Assembly (NCBI RefSeq): GCF_900107415.1
Contig: NZ_FNPX01000006.1
Location: forward strand, 124,001-188,000
Reading direction: 5' to 3'
Length of the DNA stretch: 64,000 nucleotides
From: Jannaschia faecimaris
GTDB taxonomy: Bacteria > Pseudomonadota > Alphaproteobacteria > Rhodobacterales > Rhodobacteraceae
Under the pieces are notes generated by a model. It saw only the letters and a program-made list of their open reading frames with translations. It ran no database searches and was not told the DNA's origin. Positions 36,259 to 46,281 of the stretch are shown here, piece by piece (position 1 is the first letter of the stretch; the number at the start of each line of letters is the position of its first letter). A program made the position numbers and the translations under genes.

Positions 36259-36720
36259 TCAAGCGTCCTGCAGAGAGGTAGCCGTAGGATAACCGACGCG
36301 GTCGCGGAGCAGGATCAATCGCTTTCCATTTCGGCTTGGAGGCTCCTCCAGTCCCCGCTGAAATGACGTGTCCGCCAACCACGCGTGGACGACGCAGGCG
36401 TTGCCGAATGCGATCCCGGATACAAAGTTGTGGATAAATTGAAACATCAGGTGATCGTTTACATGGATGTAGGTTCCGTCCTGCAATGTGCGGACAAAGA
36501 CTAGCATCGATCCGGCTTCCGGCAGACTGCGAAATACCTCGATCGCAGATTGCGGGATCAGATCGAAATTTCGTCGGGGGCCGGCGAACATCAGGCGATA
36601 GGCTTGAAATACCGCAGTATGTGTCTCTAGGTTATTCAGGGTTTTACGGTCTTTCAAGGGACCGCCACCGAGTAGTTTGGGGTGGGCGGCCCGAGGGGTC
36701 TCTGCAGTCGCCCGGGCCAA
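36259..36720 (-). CDS. Orphan reading frame of unknown function
   Basis: Frame of up to 153 codons on the minus strand. Codon choice in its last 100 codons looks like real coding sequence, for example IEVFRSLPEAGSMLVFV and NDHLMFQFIHNFVSGIAFGN. I recognise no family or motif. The start is uncertain: the far-upstream codon is a TTG and the first 40 residues look non-coding, so the true protein is probably shorter or 5'-truncated. It sits alone in a gene-poor stretch next to a DUF1963 remnant, and may itself be a remnant. Confidence 0.4.
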   Translation of the reverse strand: MARATAETPRAAHPKLLGGGPLKDRKTLNNLETHTAVFQAYRLMFAGPRRNFDLIPQSAIEVFRSLPEAGSMLVFVRTLQDGTYIHVNDHLMFQFIHNFVSGIAFGNACVVHAWLADTSFQRGLEEPPSRNGKRLILLRDRVGYPTATSLQDA

Positions 36721-36883
36721 GTTGGACGGAAAGAAGCGCGCTGTGCATGCAGGGAACGGGGCCGGGACCTCGCCTTGCGCGGTCCCGGAGAAGTCGATCT
36801 TCTGTAAAAGACCGCAGTTCGAAACGTCGTTCGCGATAGTGGTTCCGTCAGGATATTCTGTGAACCCGGCAATTGGTCAGGGG

Positions 36884-37335
36884 TCATCGCAGGAGTGATT
36901 TGGGTTTGGCCCATAGGCTGGATAAGCCTTCTGGTGCTTCAGGGCGGCCGTCGAAATGGCTCAGGTTCTCGGGCGGGAGGGAGGTTTCGCCGACCGCGCC
37001 CTCCTCGTGGATGAGTCGCAAACCTGGGCCATGGCCATAGCCGTCGGACTCGCCGAAAAGCAGATGTGTTCCTTGCGTATGCCCATACCGCAGGGCTGCA
37101 ATTAGCGACAATTCGTCCAAGTCGACCCGCAGGAGACAGCACATCTTCTTCCGGGCTGGACCGGCCAAATGGCGTCATCGAGATCGGGGATGCCACCAAT
37201 GCAGGACCGGGTGCCCGGCCAAGAGGGCTCGTCTTTGCGTGAATGGTGAAGCAGATGGATCGCATCGCGCTCACTATCCGTCTGCTTTAGTGGAGTTGGA
37301 GGCTTCGGTTTGCGATAGACGGTCCGAAAAGGCAT
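36884..37335 (-). pseudogene. DUF1963 (YwqG-like) remnant with a frameshift
   Basis: Two minus-strand frames join into one family-like sequence. The upstream frame ends ...RSCIGGIPDLDDAIWPVQPG, which matches the DUF1963 GGxPxLP..WP entry. After about 37150 the next frame continues KKMCCLLRVDLDELSLIAALR and GTHLLFGESDGYGHGPGL to a stop at 36884. A change of one base near 37148-37155 would join them. The N-terminal part is short for the family, so the gene is probably also truncated. Confidence 0.5.
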
Positions 37336-37453
37336 GGAGCATCGGTGTGACAGGGAGTGAATTGATTACTCCGCTGGTTGACGAGAGGAATCGGCGAAAA
37401 TTTGGCGCACGTTCCCGTTGACAGCCCACCGGCTCACGCTTACCTACCGCTCG

Positions 37454-37480
37454 TTGGCACTCCCACAGGGTGAGTGACAA
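37454..37480 (+). promoter_or_regulatory. CIRCE element upstream of groES
   Basis: TTGGCACTC, a 9-base spacer, then GAGTGACAA. This matches the HrcA operator TTAGCACTC-N9-GAGTGCTAA in spacing and in most positions. It lies 33 bases before the groES ATG and predicts HrcA repression of groES-groL with heat induction. hrcA itself is not in the window. Confidence 0.88.
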
Positions 37481-37513
37481 TACAGGGAAACTTTAAGCTG
37501 AAAGGCTATCGCA

Positions 37514-37801
37514 ATGGCTTTCAAACCGCTGCATGACCGCGTCCTGGTCCGTCGCATCGAATCCGAGGACAAGACCAAGGGTGGTCTGATCATCCCCGAC
37601 ACCGCCAAGGAAAAGCCCGCCGAGGGCGAGATCATCTCCGTGGGTGAGGGCGCGCGCAAGGACTCCGGTGAGCTGATCGCGCCGGCAGTGTCCGCAGGTG
37701 ACAAGGTGCTGTTCGGCAAGTGGTCGGGCACAGAAGTTCAGATCGACGGTGAAGACCTGCTGATCATGAAGGAATCGGACATCCTCGGCATCATCGCCTG
37801 A
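37514..37801 (+). CDS. groES: Co-chaperonin GroES
   Basis: Ten-kDa lid of the GroEL chamber, 95 residues. The N-terminal [20 protein letters not shown] and the mobile-loop region [19 protein letters not shown] are typical, and the protein ends [13 protein letters not shown]. It is preceded by a CIRCE element and followed by groL after 45 bases. Confidence 0.98.
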   Translation: MAFKPLHDRVLVRRIESEDKTKGGLIIPDTAKEKPAEGEIISVGEGARKDSGELIAPAVSAGDKVLFGKWSGTEVQIDGEDLLIMKESDILGIIA

Positions 37802-37837
37802 GCCGACGTTCTATCCCTCCAACATATTCAAACTTAG

Positions 37838-39490
<1,653 letters not shown>

Positions 39491-39530
39491 GTCGATCTTT
39501 CGACTGAACATATGCCGATACGGCACAAGC

Positions 39531-39554
39531 GAAGGCCCCCGATCGGGGGCCTTC
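39531..39554. terminator. Bidirectional hairpin between groL and marR
   Basis: Perfect 24-base palindrome GAAGGCCCCC GATC GGGGGCCTTC between the convergent groL and marR-type genes. There is no long T-run in either direction, so it may rely on the strong stem or on Rho. Confidence 0.7.
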
Positions 39555-39555
39555 G

Positions 39556-40041
39556 TCATGTCTGGGGAAGGGGGCTCATCAGGGCTTCGAAATAGCCGGG
39601 CAGAAGGGCATCGAAACGTGCGCGGCCTTCTGTTGTCGGACTGATCTCGCTGCGCCGCCCGTCGGTCTTGTCTGCCAGGCGGGTCACGAGGCCGTTTCGC
39701 TCCATCGTGACGAGCATCTTCGACAGAACTGGGCGCGACACATCCAGCCGCGCCGCGATTTCCGCGGGTGACAGCGCATCCCGCCCAGGCTCCCGCACGA
39801 TCACCATGATGGTGAGAAACTGCGCCTGCGAGAATCCGTGACTGGACAGGAACCGTTCGATCCGGCGCAGTCTCAGGCTGGCGTCTCGCAGCGCGTTGAG
39901 TTGCGACAGGATCGCGTCAGGGTCGGCTCCACCGGTCGCTGGTCCGAAGCCTGCGATCATATCCAAGTCGGGCAGATCCCTGAGAAAGAACATCAGGCCG
40001 CGGGCCGCATCGGCCATATCTGTACTGGTTCGGCCAGCCAT
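39556..40041 (-). CDS. MarR family transcriptional regulator
   Basis: Protein of up to 161 residues with a MarR winged helix at about residues 85-145: ALSPAEIAARLDVSRPVLSKMLVTMERNGLVTRLADKTDGRRSEISPT. The start is uncertain. ATG at 40041 overlaps the upstream monooxygenase gene by 49 bases; ATG at 40017 (MADAARGLMFFLRD) overlaps by 25. It is second in a two-gene unit, and a palindrome before the first gene is its probable operator. Confidence 0.88.
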   Translation of the reverse strand: MAGRTSTDMADAARGLMFFLRDLPDLDMIAGFGPATGGADPDAILSQLNALRDASLRLRRIERFLSSHGFSQAQFLTIMVIVREPGRDALSPAEIAARLDVSRPVLSKMLVTMERNGLVTRLADKTDGRRSEISPTTEGRARFDALLPGYFEALMSPLPQT

Positions 40042-40286
40042 TCCTCGTAGGCGGCGAAGACCTTCGCCACGTAGGGCTGATCGTAATGTGACTTCAGGGC
40101 CGCATCATCCACCCACCTCTCTTCGAGGTAGAGCGCCATGTCGCCGTCGTCCCCTTCGTTAAGTTCGAACCGCAAGCAGCCGGGTTCGGCGCGGGTTTGT
40201 GCGAGGATACCGAGGATGGCATCGAATGCGGCTTGCCGGTGAAGCGGTTTTGGAAGAATGCGGGCGACGAGGGCGAGTTCTGACAT
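39993..40286 (-). CDS. Antibiotic biosynthesis monooxygenase (ABM) domain protein
   Basis: Protein of 97 residues with the dimeric ferredoxin-like ABM fold: ELALVARILPKPLHRQAAFDAIL, EPGCLRFELNEGDDGDMALYLEERWVDDAALKSHYDQPYV. Members include quinol monooxygenases such as YgiN and small heme or stress proteins; the substrate is unknown. It is the first gene of the unit with the marR-type gene and lies just after a near-palindromic operator, so it is probably the regulated target. Confidence 0.85.
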   Translation of the reverse strand: MSELALVARILPKPLHRQAAFDAILGILAQTRAEPGCLRFELNEGDDGDMALYLEERWVDDAALKSHYDQPYVAKVFAAYEEWLAEPVQIWPMRPAA

Positions 40287-40297
40287 GGAATTTTCCT

Positions 40298-40321
40298 ATA
40301 TAGTTATCATGGTAACCATAT
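40298..40321. promoter_or_regulatory. Palindromic MarR-type operator
   Basis: ATATAGTTATCA faces TGGTAACCATAT, a 24-base inverted repeat in which 10 of 12 positions pair. It starts 12 bases before the ABM gene on the minus strand, where a bound repressor would block transcription or initiation. MarR control is inferred from the neighbouring gene. Confidence 0.65.
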
Positions 40322-40430
40322 CGGATTGAATACCAAGCGTGTCAACGCCCGCTTCATTTCCCCAAGCACGATCTTGCCGCGTGGCGGGCGCTCGGCTAGC
40401 TAGGCCGGCAACGCACACACGGGGGTCCGC

Positions 40431-41729
40431 ATGTATCGCGTTTGGAATTTCGTAACCAATTATTCTCTACTTTTGATAATTGGCGCGCTCATCGCGCTGG
40501 TCTGGGCCAATACTTACGCGCACAGCTATCATGTGTTCGTGGATTATCCATTGTGGTTCAATGACTTCATCGGAGTTGACCTGCGCCACTGGGCAGAGGT
40601 TTTGGGTGAGGACGCGGAAAGCTTCGGTCACGCGGAAACCGCCAAGGTCCTCACGACGCATTTCCTCGTCAATGATATCCTGATGGCCTTTTTCTTCGCG
40701 ATTGCGGGCAAGGAAGTCTGGGAAGCGGTCATCCTGAAAAACGGATCGTTGCGGGGCAGAAAGGCCGCGACACCGCTTTTCGCGACCGCCGGCGGCATAC
40801 TCGGTCCGATCAGCGTCTACCTCGGCCTTGCCTGGCTCCTTGGGCCGGAAAAGTTCGGTATGGTTGCCAACGGCTGGGCCATCCCGACGGCCACGGACAT
40901 TGCGTTCAGCTACCTTGTGGGCCGTCTCGTTTTTGGCGCGGGCCATCCCGCGGTTCGTTTCCTATTGCTTTTGGCGATTGCGGATGACGCGGCCGGCCTG
41001 ATCATCTTGGCGATTTTCTATCCATCGGGCGAACTCGCTCCGGTCTGGCTGTTGCTTTCGGCCGCCGCCTCAGTCGGTGTCTACGTGCTGTTCAACTGGC
41101 TGCCGCGCAGAATGGATGCGGGCGATCAGCTTCGACTCCGGTCTACCTGGGTGCGCAACAAGCTCTCGTGGTGGCCGTATCTGATCGCGGGTGGCCTATC
41201 GTGGTTCGGGTTTGCGCAATCCGGGCTTCACCCGGCACTGGGGCTGTTGCCCATCGTTCCGACGCTGCCCCATGCGGATCGCGCGTTTGGTATCTTTTCG
41301 GAGGCGGAGCAGTATCTGACCGACCTGCTGAACCATGCCGAACATCTGCTGAAACATCCGGTCGAGATCGTGCTGTTCCTCTTCGGCCTGATGAACGCGG
41401 GTATCGAGTTCTCTTCGATATCCGAGCCGACTTGGCTCGTGCTGGCCGGTCTGATCATCGGCAAGCCGATCGGCGTTCTGCTTTTTGGCTACATTGGGGC
41501 ACACACCCTGAAGCTGGGCTTGCCCGAAGGCATGCGAACCATCGACCTGTTCGTTGTCGGCTGCGTCGCGGCAATCGGCTTCACGGTTTCGCTGTTCGTC
41601 GCCTCGGTCGCGTTTGATTCGGGGCCGGTACAGGACGCGGCCAAAATGGGCGTACTCTTCAGCTTTTCCGCTGCGGGTATCAGTCTGCTCGCGGGCAAAT
41701 TGACGAAGGTGAGGAAACGCGACATCTGA
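40431..41729 (+). CDS. nhaA: Na+/H+ antiporter NhaA
   Basis: Inner-membrane antiporter of 432 residues with about twelve membrane segments. The ion-binding Asp pair lies in LLAIADDAAGLIILAIFY (about residue 187). Other NhaA landmarks are FAIAGKEVWEA and GWAIPTATDIAFSYLVG. It is longer than the 388-residue E. coli protein and belongs to the extended group. No regulator such as nhaR is adjacent. Confidence 0.93.
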   Translation: MYRVWNFVTNYSLLLIIGALIALVWANTYAHSYHVFVDYPLWFNDFIGVDLRHWAEVLGEDAESFGHAETAKVLTTHFLVNDILMAFFFAIAGKEVWEAVILKNGSLRGRKAATPLFATAGGILGPISVYLGLAWLLGPEKFGMVANGWAIPTATDIAFSYLVGRLVFGAGHPAVRFLLLLAIADDAAGLIILAIFYPSGELAPVWLLLSAAASVGVYVLFNWLPRRMDAGDQLRLRSTWVRNKLSWWPYLIAGGLSWFGFAQSGLHPALGLLPIVPTLPHADRAFGIFSEAEQYLTDLLNHAEHLLKHPVEIVLFLFGLMNAGIEFSSISEPTWLVLAGLIIGKPIGVLLFGYIGAHTLKLGLPEGMRTIDLFVVGCVAAIGFTVSLFVASVAFDSGPVQDAAKMGVLFSFSAAGISLLAGKLTKVRKRDI

Positions 41730-41889
41730 CGGTAGGAATGCCACGATTCCGACATAATTTTCGCCCCTGCATCGCTAGATCGGGGGGCGATTGACCTTAA
41801 TGATGGCGGATTGTCTTGGTACGAAGTTAACTAGACGCCTTTAAGTTTGAGGCATGGTTTGTGTAATGATTCGGAGGTCAGTAGTTCAG

Positions 41890-42543
41890 GTGATCGAATT
41901 CGAGAACGTCTCCAAGTCCTTTTGGACAGGTAAACAGCGAAAGGTAATCCTTGATCGCGCGTCCTTCCGTGTTGAAAAGGGCCGATCATTGGGAATTCTT
42001 GCGCCGAACGGCACCGGCAAGACCACGATAATCAACATGATGGCCGGTTTGGAGAAGCCTGACGAAGGCGAGATACGCCGGACCAGCCGCGTCTCGTTCC
42101 CCTTGGGATTCATGGGCGGCGTCATTCCCAAGAATACTGCCACCGAAAATTCCCGTTATATCGCCACGCTTTATGGTCTCGACCCCGACTACGTGGAGGC
42201 TTTCTGCCGCTACCTTTGCGGGATCGAAGAATATTTTGACATGCCCGTCGGCACCTACTCCGCCGGGATGAAGGCGCGGTTCGGTTTCTCGCTGATGCTG
42301 GCGCTGGAATTCGATATTTACCTGATCGATGAAGGGATGCCTTCGACCACGGATGCCGAATTCAATCGCAAGGCAGGGTCCTTGTTGCGCGACCGTCTGC
42401 AGGAAGCGACCGTCGTGATCGTGAGTCATCAACCCAAGGTCTTGGAGCGGTTTGCCAGTTCCGCCGCCGTGCTGCGCGACGGTCGCTTCTATGAATTCGA
42501 CACGCTCGAAGAGGCGCGGAGGCTTTACGAATACGATGCCTAA
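41890..42543 (+). CDS. KpsT-like polysaccharide-export ABC transporter ATPase
   Basis: Protein of about 217 residues with one ABC domain in the capsular-polysaccharide exporter group. Walker A reads APNGTGKTT, with Ala where KpsT usually has Gly. The signature is YSAGMKARFGFSLML, and Walker B is FDIYLIDEGMPSTTD, which resembles KpsT DE(I/V)..VGD. The start is uncertain: GTG at 41890 (VIEFENVSKSF) fits the family, while an upstream ATG at 41866 or 41854 is possible. The KpsE-like gene overlaps its end by eight bases. No permease (kpsM) gene is next to it. Confidence 0.85.
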   Translation: MIEFENVSKSFWTGKQRKVILDRASFRVEKGRSLGILAPNGTGKTTIINMMAGLEKPDEGEIRRTSRVSFPLGFMGGVIPKNTATENSRYIATLYGLDPDYVEAFCRYLCGIEEYFDMPVGTYSAGMKARFGFSLMLALEFDIYLIDEGMPSTTDAEFNRKAGSLLRDRLQEATVVIVSHQPKVLERFASSAAVLRDGRFYEFDTLEEARRLYEYDA

Positions 42544-44065
42544 GGCCGTCAAATTCCGCACCCAGCCCGACGCCGGTTTCAATCGTCCGGGCGTGAATGT
42601 TCCCACCTCCGGCCTGCCGTCTGCCGGTGAGGCGACAATTGATGCGCCAGCCAACGACGCTGTCTCCGCTCCGCAGAGTGCTGGGTCTCCACCCACGGGG
42701 CGGCAACTGCGCATGGCACGCCGGATCGCGCAGAAGCACGGATTGAAGGTCAAGACGGATCAGGAAGCGGTACAGGCGCTGCGCGACCGCGGCATCGATC
42801 CATTCGAGCGGTCGAACATGTTGCAGTTGGTCTCGGCCGAGGATGAAGCCGCTGCGGTCCCCGCGGTTGCCCGCCCCGCGCCGCCCAAGCCTGTCATGAT
42901 TGACGAAGATCACCGCGCCAGCGAGATCATGAAGATCCAGCGAGACATCGCCAAGCGCCGCCGCCGGCGTCTTGCCCTGCTGCTGACGCGGCTGACGTTT
43001 TTCGTTGGCTTGCCCACGCTGATCGCGGCCATCTATTACTACGCGATCGCGACGCCGATGTACGCGACAAAATCCGAATTCATCATTCAGCAAGCCGACG
43101 CCGCCTCCGCAGGGGCGACAGGCTTGGGCGGCCTTTTTTCTGGCACGGGCCTCGCGACCCAACAGGATTCGATCTCGGTTCAATCTTACCTTCTGTCGCG
43201 TGATGCCCTGAACCGGCTGGACGCAGACCTGGGGTTCACGGCCCATTTTGCGCGCGAAAACATCGACGCCCTACAGCGCCTTGATGCGGATGCGTCTCGT
43301 GATGACGCCTACAGGCTGTATAAGCGGATGGTCGAAATCGGCTACGATCCGACTGAAGGCGTGATCAAGATGGAGGTTGTCGCCGCCGACCCGGAGGTTT
43401 CCGCAAGTTTCAGCGGGGCTCTGATCGGATATGCCGAGGAGCAGGTTGACCAACTGACTGCGCGTCTGCGCGAGGATCAGATGGACGGCGCGATGGAGAG
43501 TTTCGCAGCCGCCGAAAAACGCATGCTGGAGGCACAATCGCGTAGCGTCGATTTGAAGGAGCGGGTCGGCGTGGGGTCTGCCCTTGCCGAGGAATCGCTT
43601 ATCTACAGCCAGATCGGGGCTATTGAGACGGAAATCCGTTCGGAACGCGCGCGTCTGGAGCAGTTACTCTCCAACCCCCGCCCACAGCAGACCCGTGTGC
43701 AGGTTTCGCAGTCGAACATCGAAAGATTGGAGCAGGAGCTTTCTGGGCTGCGCGCCAGCTTGACGGGTACGGAGGCTGGCGACAGCAACCTCGCTCGCGC
43801 GACGGCCGAACTCGAAGTCGCCCAGCAGGAGCTGGTCACGCGTCAGCTGCTGCTGCAACAGGCCGCGCAGCAATTGGAGTTGGCCCGGATCGAAGCGAAC
43901 CGGCAGGTCCGCTACTTGTCTACTCCGGTGCCGCCGATCGCGCCCGATGAAGCGACCTATCCCCGCAGTTTCGAGAACACCCTGCTCGCCTTCCTGATCT
44001 TCGCGGGTATCTACCTGATGGTTTCCCTGACCGCCGCAATCCTCAAGGAGCAGGTTTCGGGCTAG
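42536..44065 (+). CDS. KpsE-like capsule polysaccharide export inner-membrane protein
   Basis: Protein of 509 residues: a Pro/Ala-rich cytoplasmic N-terminus (about 1-130), a basic stretch KRRRRRLALLL, and a first membrane segment (about 150-172). A long periplasmic coiled-coil region (about 290-450) carries LSGLRASLTGTEAGDSN, and a second membrane segment is at about 480-500. This is the Wzz/KpsE architecture that links ABC export to the outer membrane. The ATG at 42536 overlaps the ATPase gene. The partner permease and outer-membrane channel are not in the window. Confidence 0.85.
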   Translation: MPKAVKFRTQPDAGFNRPGVNVPTSGLPSAGEATIDAPANDAVSAPQSAGSPPTGRQLRMARRIAQKHGLKVKTDQEAVQALRDRGIDPFERSNMLQLVSAEDEAAAVPAVARPAPPKPVMIDEDHRASEIMKIQRDIAKRRRRRLALLLTRLTFFVGLPTLIAAIYYYAIATPMYATKSEFIIQQADAASAGATGLGGLFSGTGLATQQDSISVQSYLLSRDALNRLDADLGFTAHFARENIDALQRLDADASRDDAYRLYKRMVEIGYDPTEGVIKMEVVAADPEVSASFSGALIGYAEEQVDQLTARLREDQMDGAMESFAAAEKRMLEAQSRSVDLKERVGVGSALAEESLIYSQIGAIETEIRSERARLEQLLSNPRPQQTRVQVSQSNIERLEQELSGLRASLTGTEAGDSNLARATAELEVAQQELVTRQLLLQQAAQQLELARIEANRQVRYLSTPVPPIAPDEATYPRSFENTLLAFLIFAGIYLMVSLTAAILKEQVSG

Positions 44066-44158
44066 GGTGTGGCAAGTGGAAGATCATTTCCGCGCGTTCG
44101 GGCACCCGCAGGACGGTGGTCACTTGATCCCTGGGGCAACAGAAACAAAAGTGTGCGG

Positions 44159-45502
44159 ATGACACGTGCATTTCTTTTCGCTCTGGCCCTGCTCGCATCA
44201 CCGGCGCTGGCGCAGGATGCCGCGCAGCCGTCGGGCCCGATTTCCACCCTTCAGGACAGCCGCGGCGACGCCGCAATCGACGCGCGGATCGAGGGGATCA
44301 TCGGGGCGCTGGACGGATACGCCGATGTCGACGTCGATGTGCGTGAAGGAATTGTGACATTCAGCGGCGAGGTCTTGAATGCCGAGGCAATTCCACGGCT
44401 GGAGGAGTTGGCCGCGCGCGTCGATGGCGTCGTCGCGATCGAGAACGACGTGACCGAAAACACGGATGTTGTCCGCAGGCTGGATCCGGTGGCCGACCGT
44501 TTTGCGGCCCGGAGTGTTCAGTTCCTGAACTATCTGCCTTTGCTCACGATTGCAGTGGTCGTCGGACTTCTGGTGGTTTTCCTTGGCGTGCTTTTGGCCC
44601 GGTGGGAGTGGCCGTGGCGACGCCTGGCCCCCAACGATTTTATCGCTGAAATCTATCGTACGGTATTGCGCTTGGCGTTCGCGGTCGCAGGCGTTGTCGT
44701 GGCGCTTGATATTCTCAATGCGACCGCGTTGCTGACAGGCCTGCTGGGGGCCGCGGGCATCGTTGGCCTGGCCGTCGGTTTTGCGGTGCGGGATTCGGTC
44801 GAGAACTTTATTGCGTCGATCATGCTGTCCCTGCGCCAACCGTTCCGGCCCAATGATTTTGTCGATATCGAGGGCTCAACCGGGTCCGTAATTCGCCTGA
44901 CCAGTCGCGCGACAATCCTGCTTGATCCTGACGGAAACCACGTGCGGTTGCCCAACAGCTTCGTCTTCATGGCCAAGATTATCAACTATACGCGCAACGC
45001 ACAACGACGGTTCGGCTTTGTCCTAGGCATTGATCCTGCCGCCGACCTGTCGGAGGCCAAGCGCATTGGGCTCGAGGCTCTGAGTGGGTTGGATTTTGTG
45101 CTGACCGAACCGGTCCCCCAAGTCTGGATTCAGGACGCGGGTGACAGCACCGTGTCTGTTGAATTTTATGGTTGGCTAGATCAGCGAGATACGAATTTCG
45201 CGGTGGCACGGGGCGAAGCAATCAGGTTTGTCATGGCCACTCTGACGCAGACCGGGATTGGCATGCCAGAACCCGGCTATCGGTTGAAGGTGGAGGGCGG
45301 AGGAGTTTCAGCGGCTGATCTGCCGGATGACGCCGGGCGGCAACAAAGCGTTGCGACAACCAAACCGGACGCGCCGGTCGTGCCACCCGTGCTGGAAGCC
45401 GAGGCCGTCGCGGCGGACCGCACGATTGAGCGCATGGTCGAGGATGAGCGGCGCATTGAAAACGAAGCTGACCTGCTGAGTTCGGCAGCCCCCCGCGAAT
45501 GA
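44159..45502 (+). CDS. MscS-type mechanosensitive channel with an N-terminal BON domain
   Basis: Protein of 447 residues. A signal peptide (MTRAFLFALALLASPALAQD) is followed by a periplasmic BON domain (about 40-110, DVDVREGIVTFSGEVLNAEAI), then three membrane segments. The MscS core follows: LLGAAGIVGLAVGFAVRDSVENFIASIML pore helix and QPFRPNDFVDIEGSTGSVI beta domain. The C-terminal tail is acidic. It should act as a safety valve during osmotic downshock; the BON domain may tether it to the envelope. The stop overlaps the DUF3445 gene (ATGA). Confidence 0.9.
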   Translation: MTRAFLFALALLASPALAQDAAQPSGPISTLQDSRGDAAIDARIEGIIGALDGYADVDVDVREGIVTFSGEVLNAEAIPRLEELAARVDGVVAIENDVTENTDVVRRLDPVADRFAARSVQFLNYLPLLTIAVVVGLLVVFLGVLLARWEWPWRRLAPNDFIAEIYRTVLRLAFAVAGVVVALDILNATALLTGLLGAAGIVGLAVGFAVRDSVENFIASIMLSLRQPFRPNDFVDIEGSTGSVIRLTSRATILLDPDGNHVRLPNSFVFMAKIINYTRNAQRRFGFVLGIDPAADLSEAKRIGLEALSGLDFVLTEPVPQVWIQDAGDSTVSVEFYGWLDQRDTNFAVARGEAIRFVMATLTQTGIGMPEPGYRLKVEGGGVSAADLPDDAGRQQSVATTKPDAPVVPPVLEAEAVAADRTIERMVEDERRIENEADLLSSAAPRE

Positions 45503-46278
45503 CCGGGCCGGGGCAGGGCAGGCCGATCTTGCAGGCGACCCTGCCGTACACGCCGTGGGATGATCCGGCGCTGAGCCGTATGCCCGGGATGAGGCCGGTC
45601 AAAGGTGCCTGGCCCGTGGTCGATGATGCCTACGCTGCGCAGATGGCCGAGCGCGCGCGTTTGATGCGGGAGTATCGTGCGGCGATCTGGGCCGAAGTGC
45701 CGGGGGCCGAAGAGGCTTTGGCGGAACTGCTGGCGACGGTTTTGGCGGGACTTCCGCAGGCTTTCTGCCGCGATGGGGATAGCGTGACCTGTCCCGACGG
45801 GCGTGTCGTTTCGGTCTCGGGGCATCCGTTCGAAGTGATCAACCAGATGCTTCAGGAAGACGTCATGCTGCTCGACCGCCCATCGACCGCAACGGAGCAT
45901 GTTCTGATTGCCGGCCTGCTCTGCTTTCCGGCGTATTGGACACTGGCCGAGAAAATCGGTCGTCCCTTGACCCGCATCCATGAGCCGGTGCCCGGTTACG
46001 ATGGTGATGTTGCTCTGCGGGTTCAGCGCCTGTTTGATCGGGTCCCGGCAGGGCGCGCGATGTGGCGGGCCAACATATTGCCGCACACGGAGGCTATATT
46101 GCACCGGCCGAGGCCCACAGCGCGGCACGGTACGACGACAGCCCGCTACATTCGGTCCGAGCGGCAGACTGTCCTGCGCCTGCCGCAAACAGGTGCAGTG
46201 ATGTTTGCGGTCCACACGTATCTTGTGCCGATCAATTGCCTGACGCCCGCGCAACGTAGGAATTGCCCGATCGGCTAA
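45499..46278 (+). CDS. DUF3445 heme-dependent oxidative N-demethylase family protein
   Basis: Protein of 259 residues matching the DUF3445/HDOD family. The N-terminus LQATLPYTPWDDPALSRMPGMRPV and the late conserved segment YIRSERQTVLRLPQTGAVMFAVHTY are characteristic. Studied relatives bind heme and remove methyl groups from amines; the substrate here is unknown. It begins inside the stop of the mscS-type gene. Confidence 0.82.
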   Translation: MTGPGQGRPILQATLPYTPWDDPALSRMPGMRPVKGAWPVVDDAYAAQMAERARLMREYRAAIWAEVPGAEEALAELLATVLAGLPQAFCRDGDSVTCPDGRVVSVSGHPFEVINQMLQEDVMLLDRPSTATEHVLIAGLLCFPAYWTLAEKIGRPLTRIHEPVPGYDGDVALRVQRLFDRVPAGRAMWRANILPHTEAILHRPRPTARHGTTTARYIRSERQTVLRLPQTGAVMFAVHTYLVPINCLTPAQRRNCPIG

Positions 46279-46281
46279 GCG

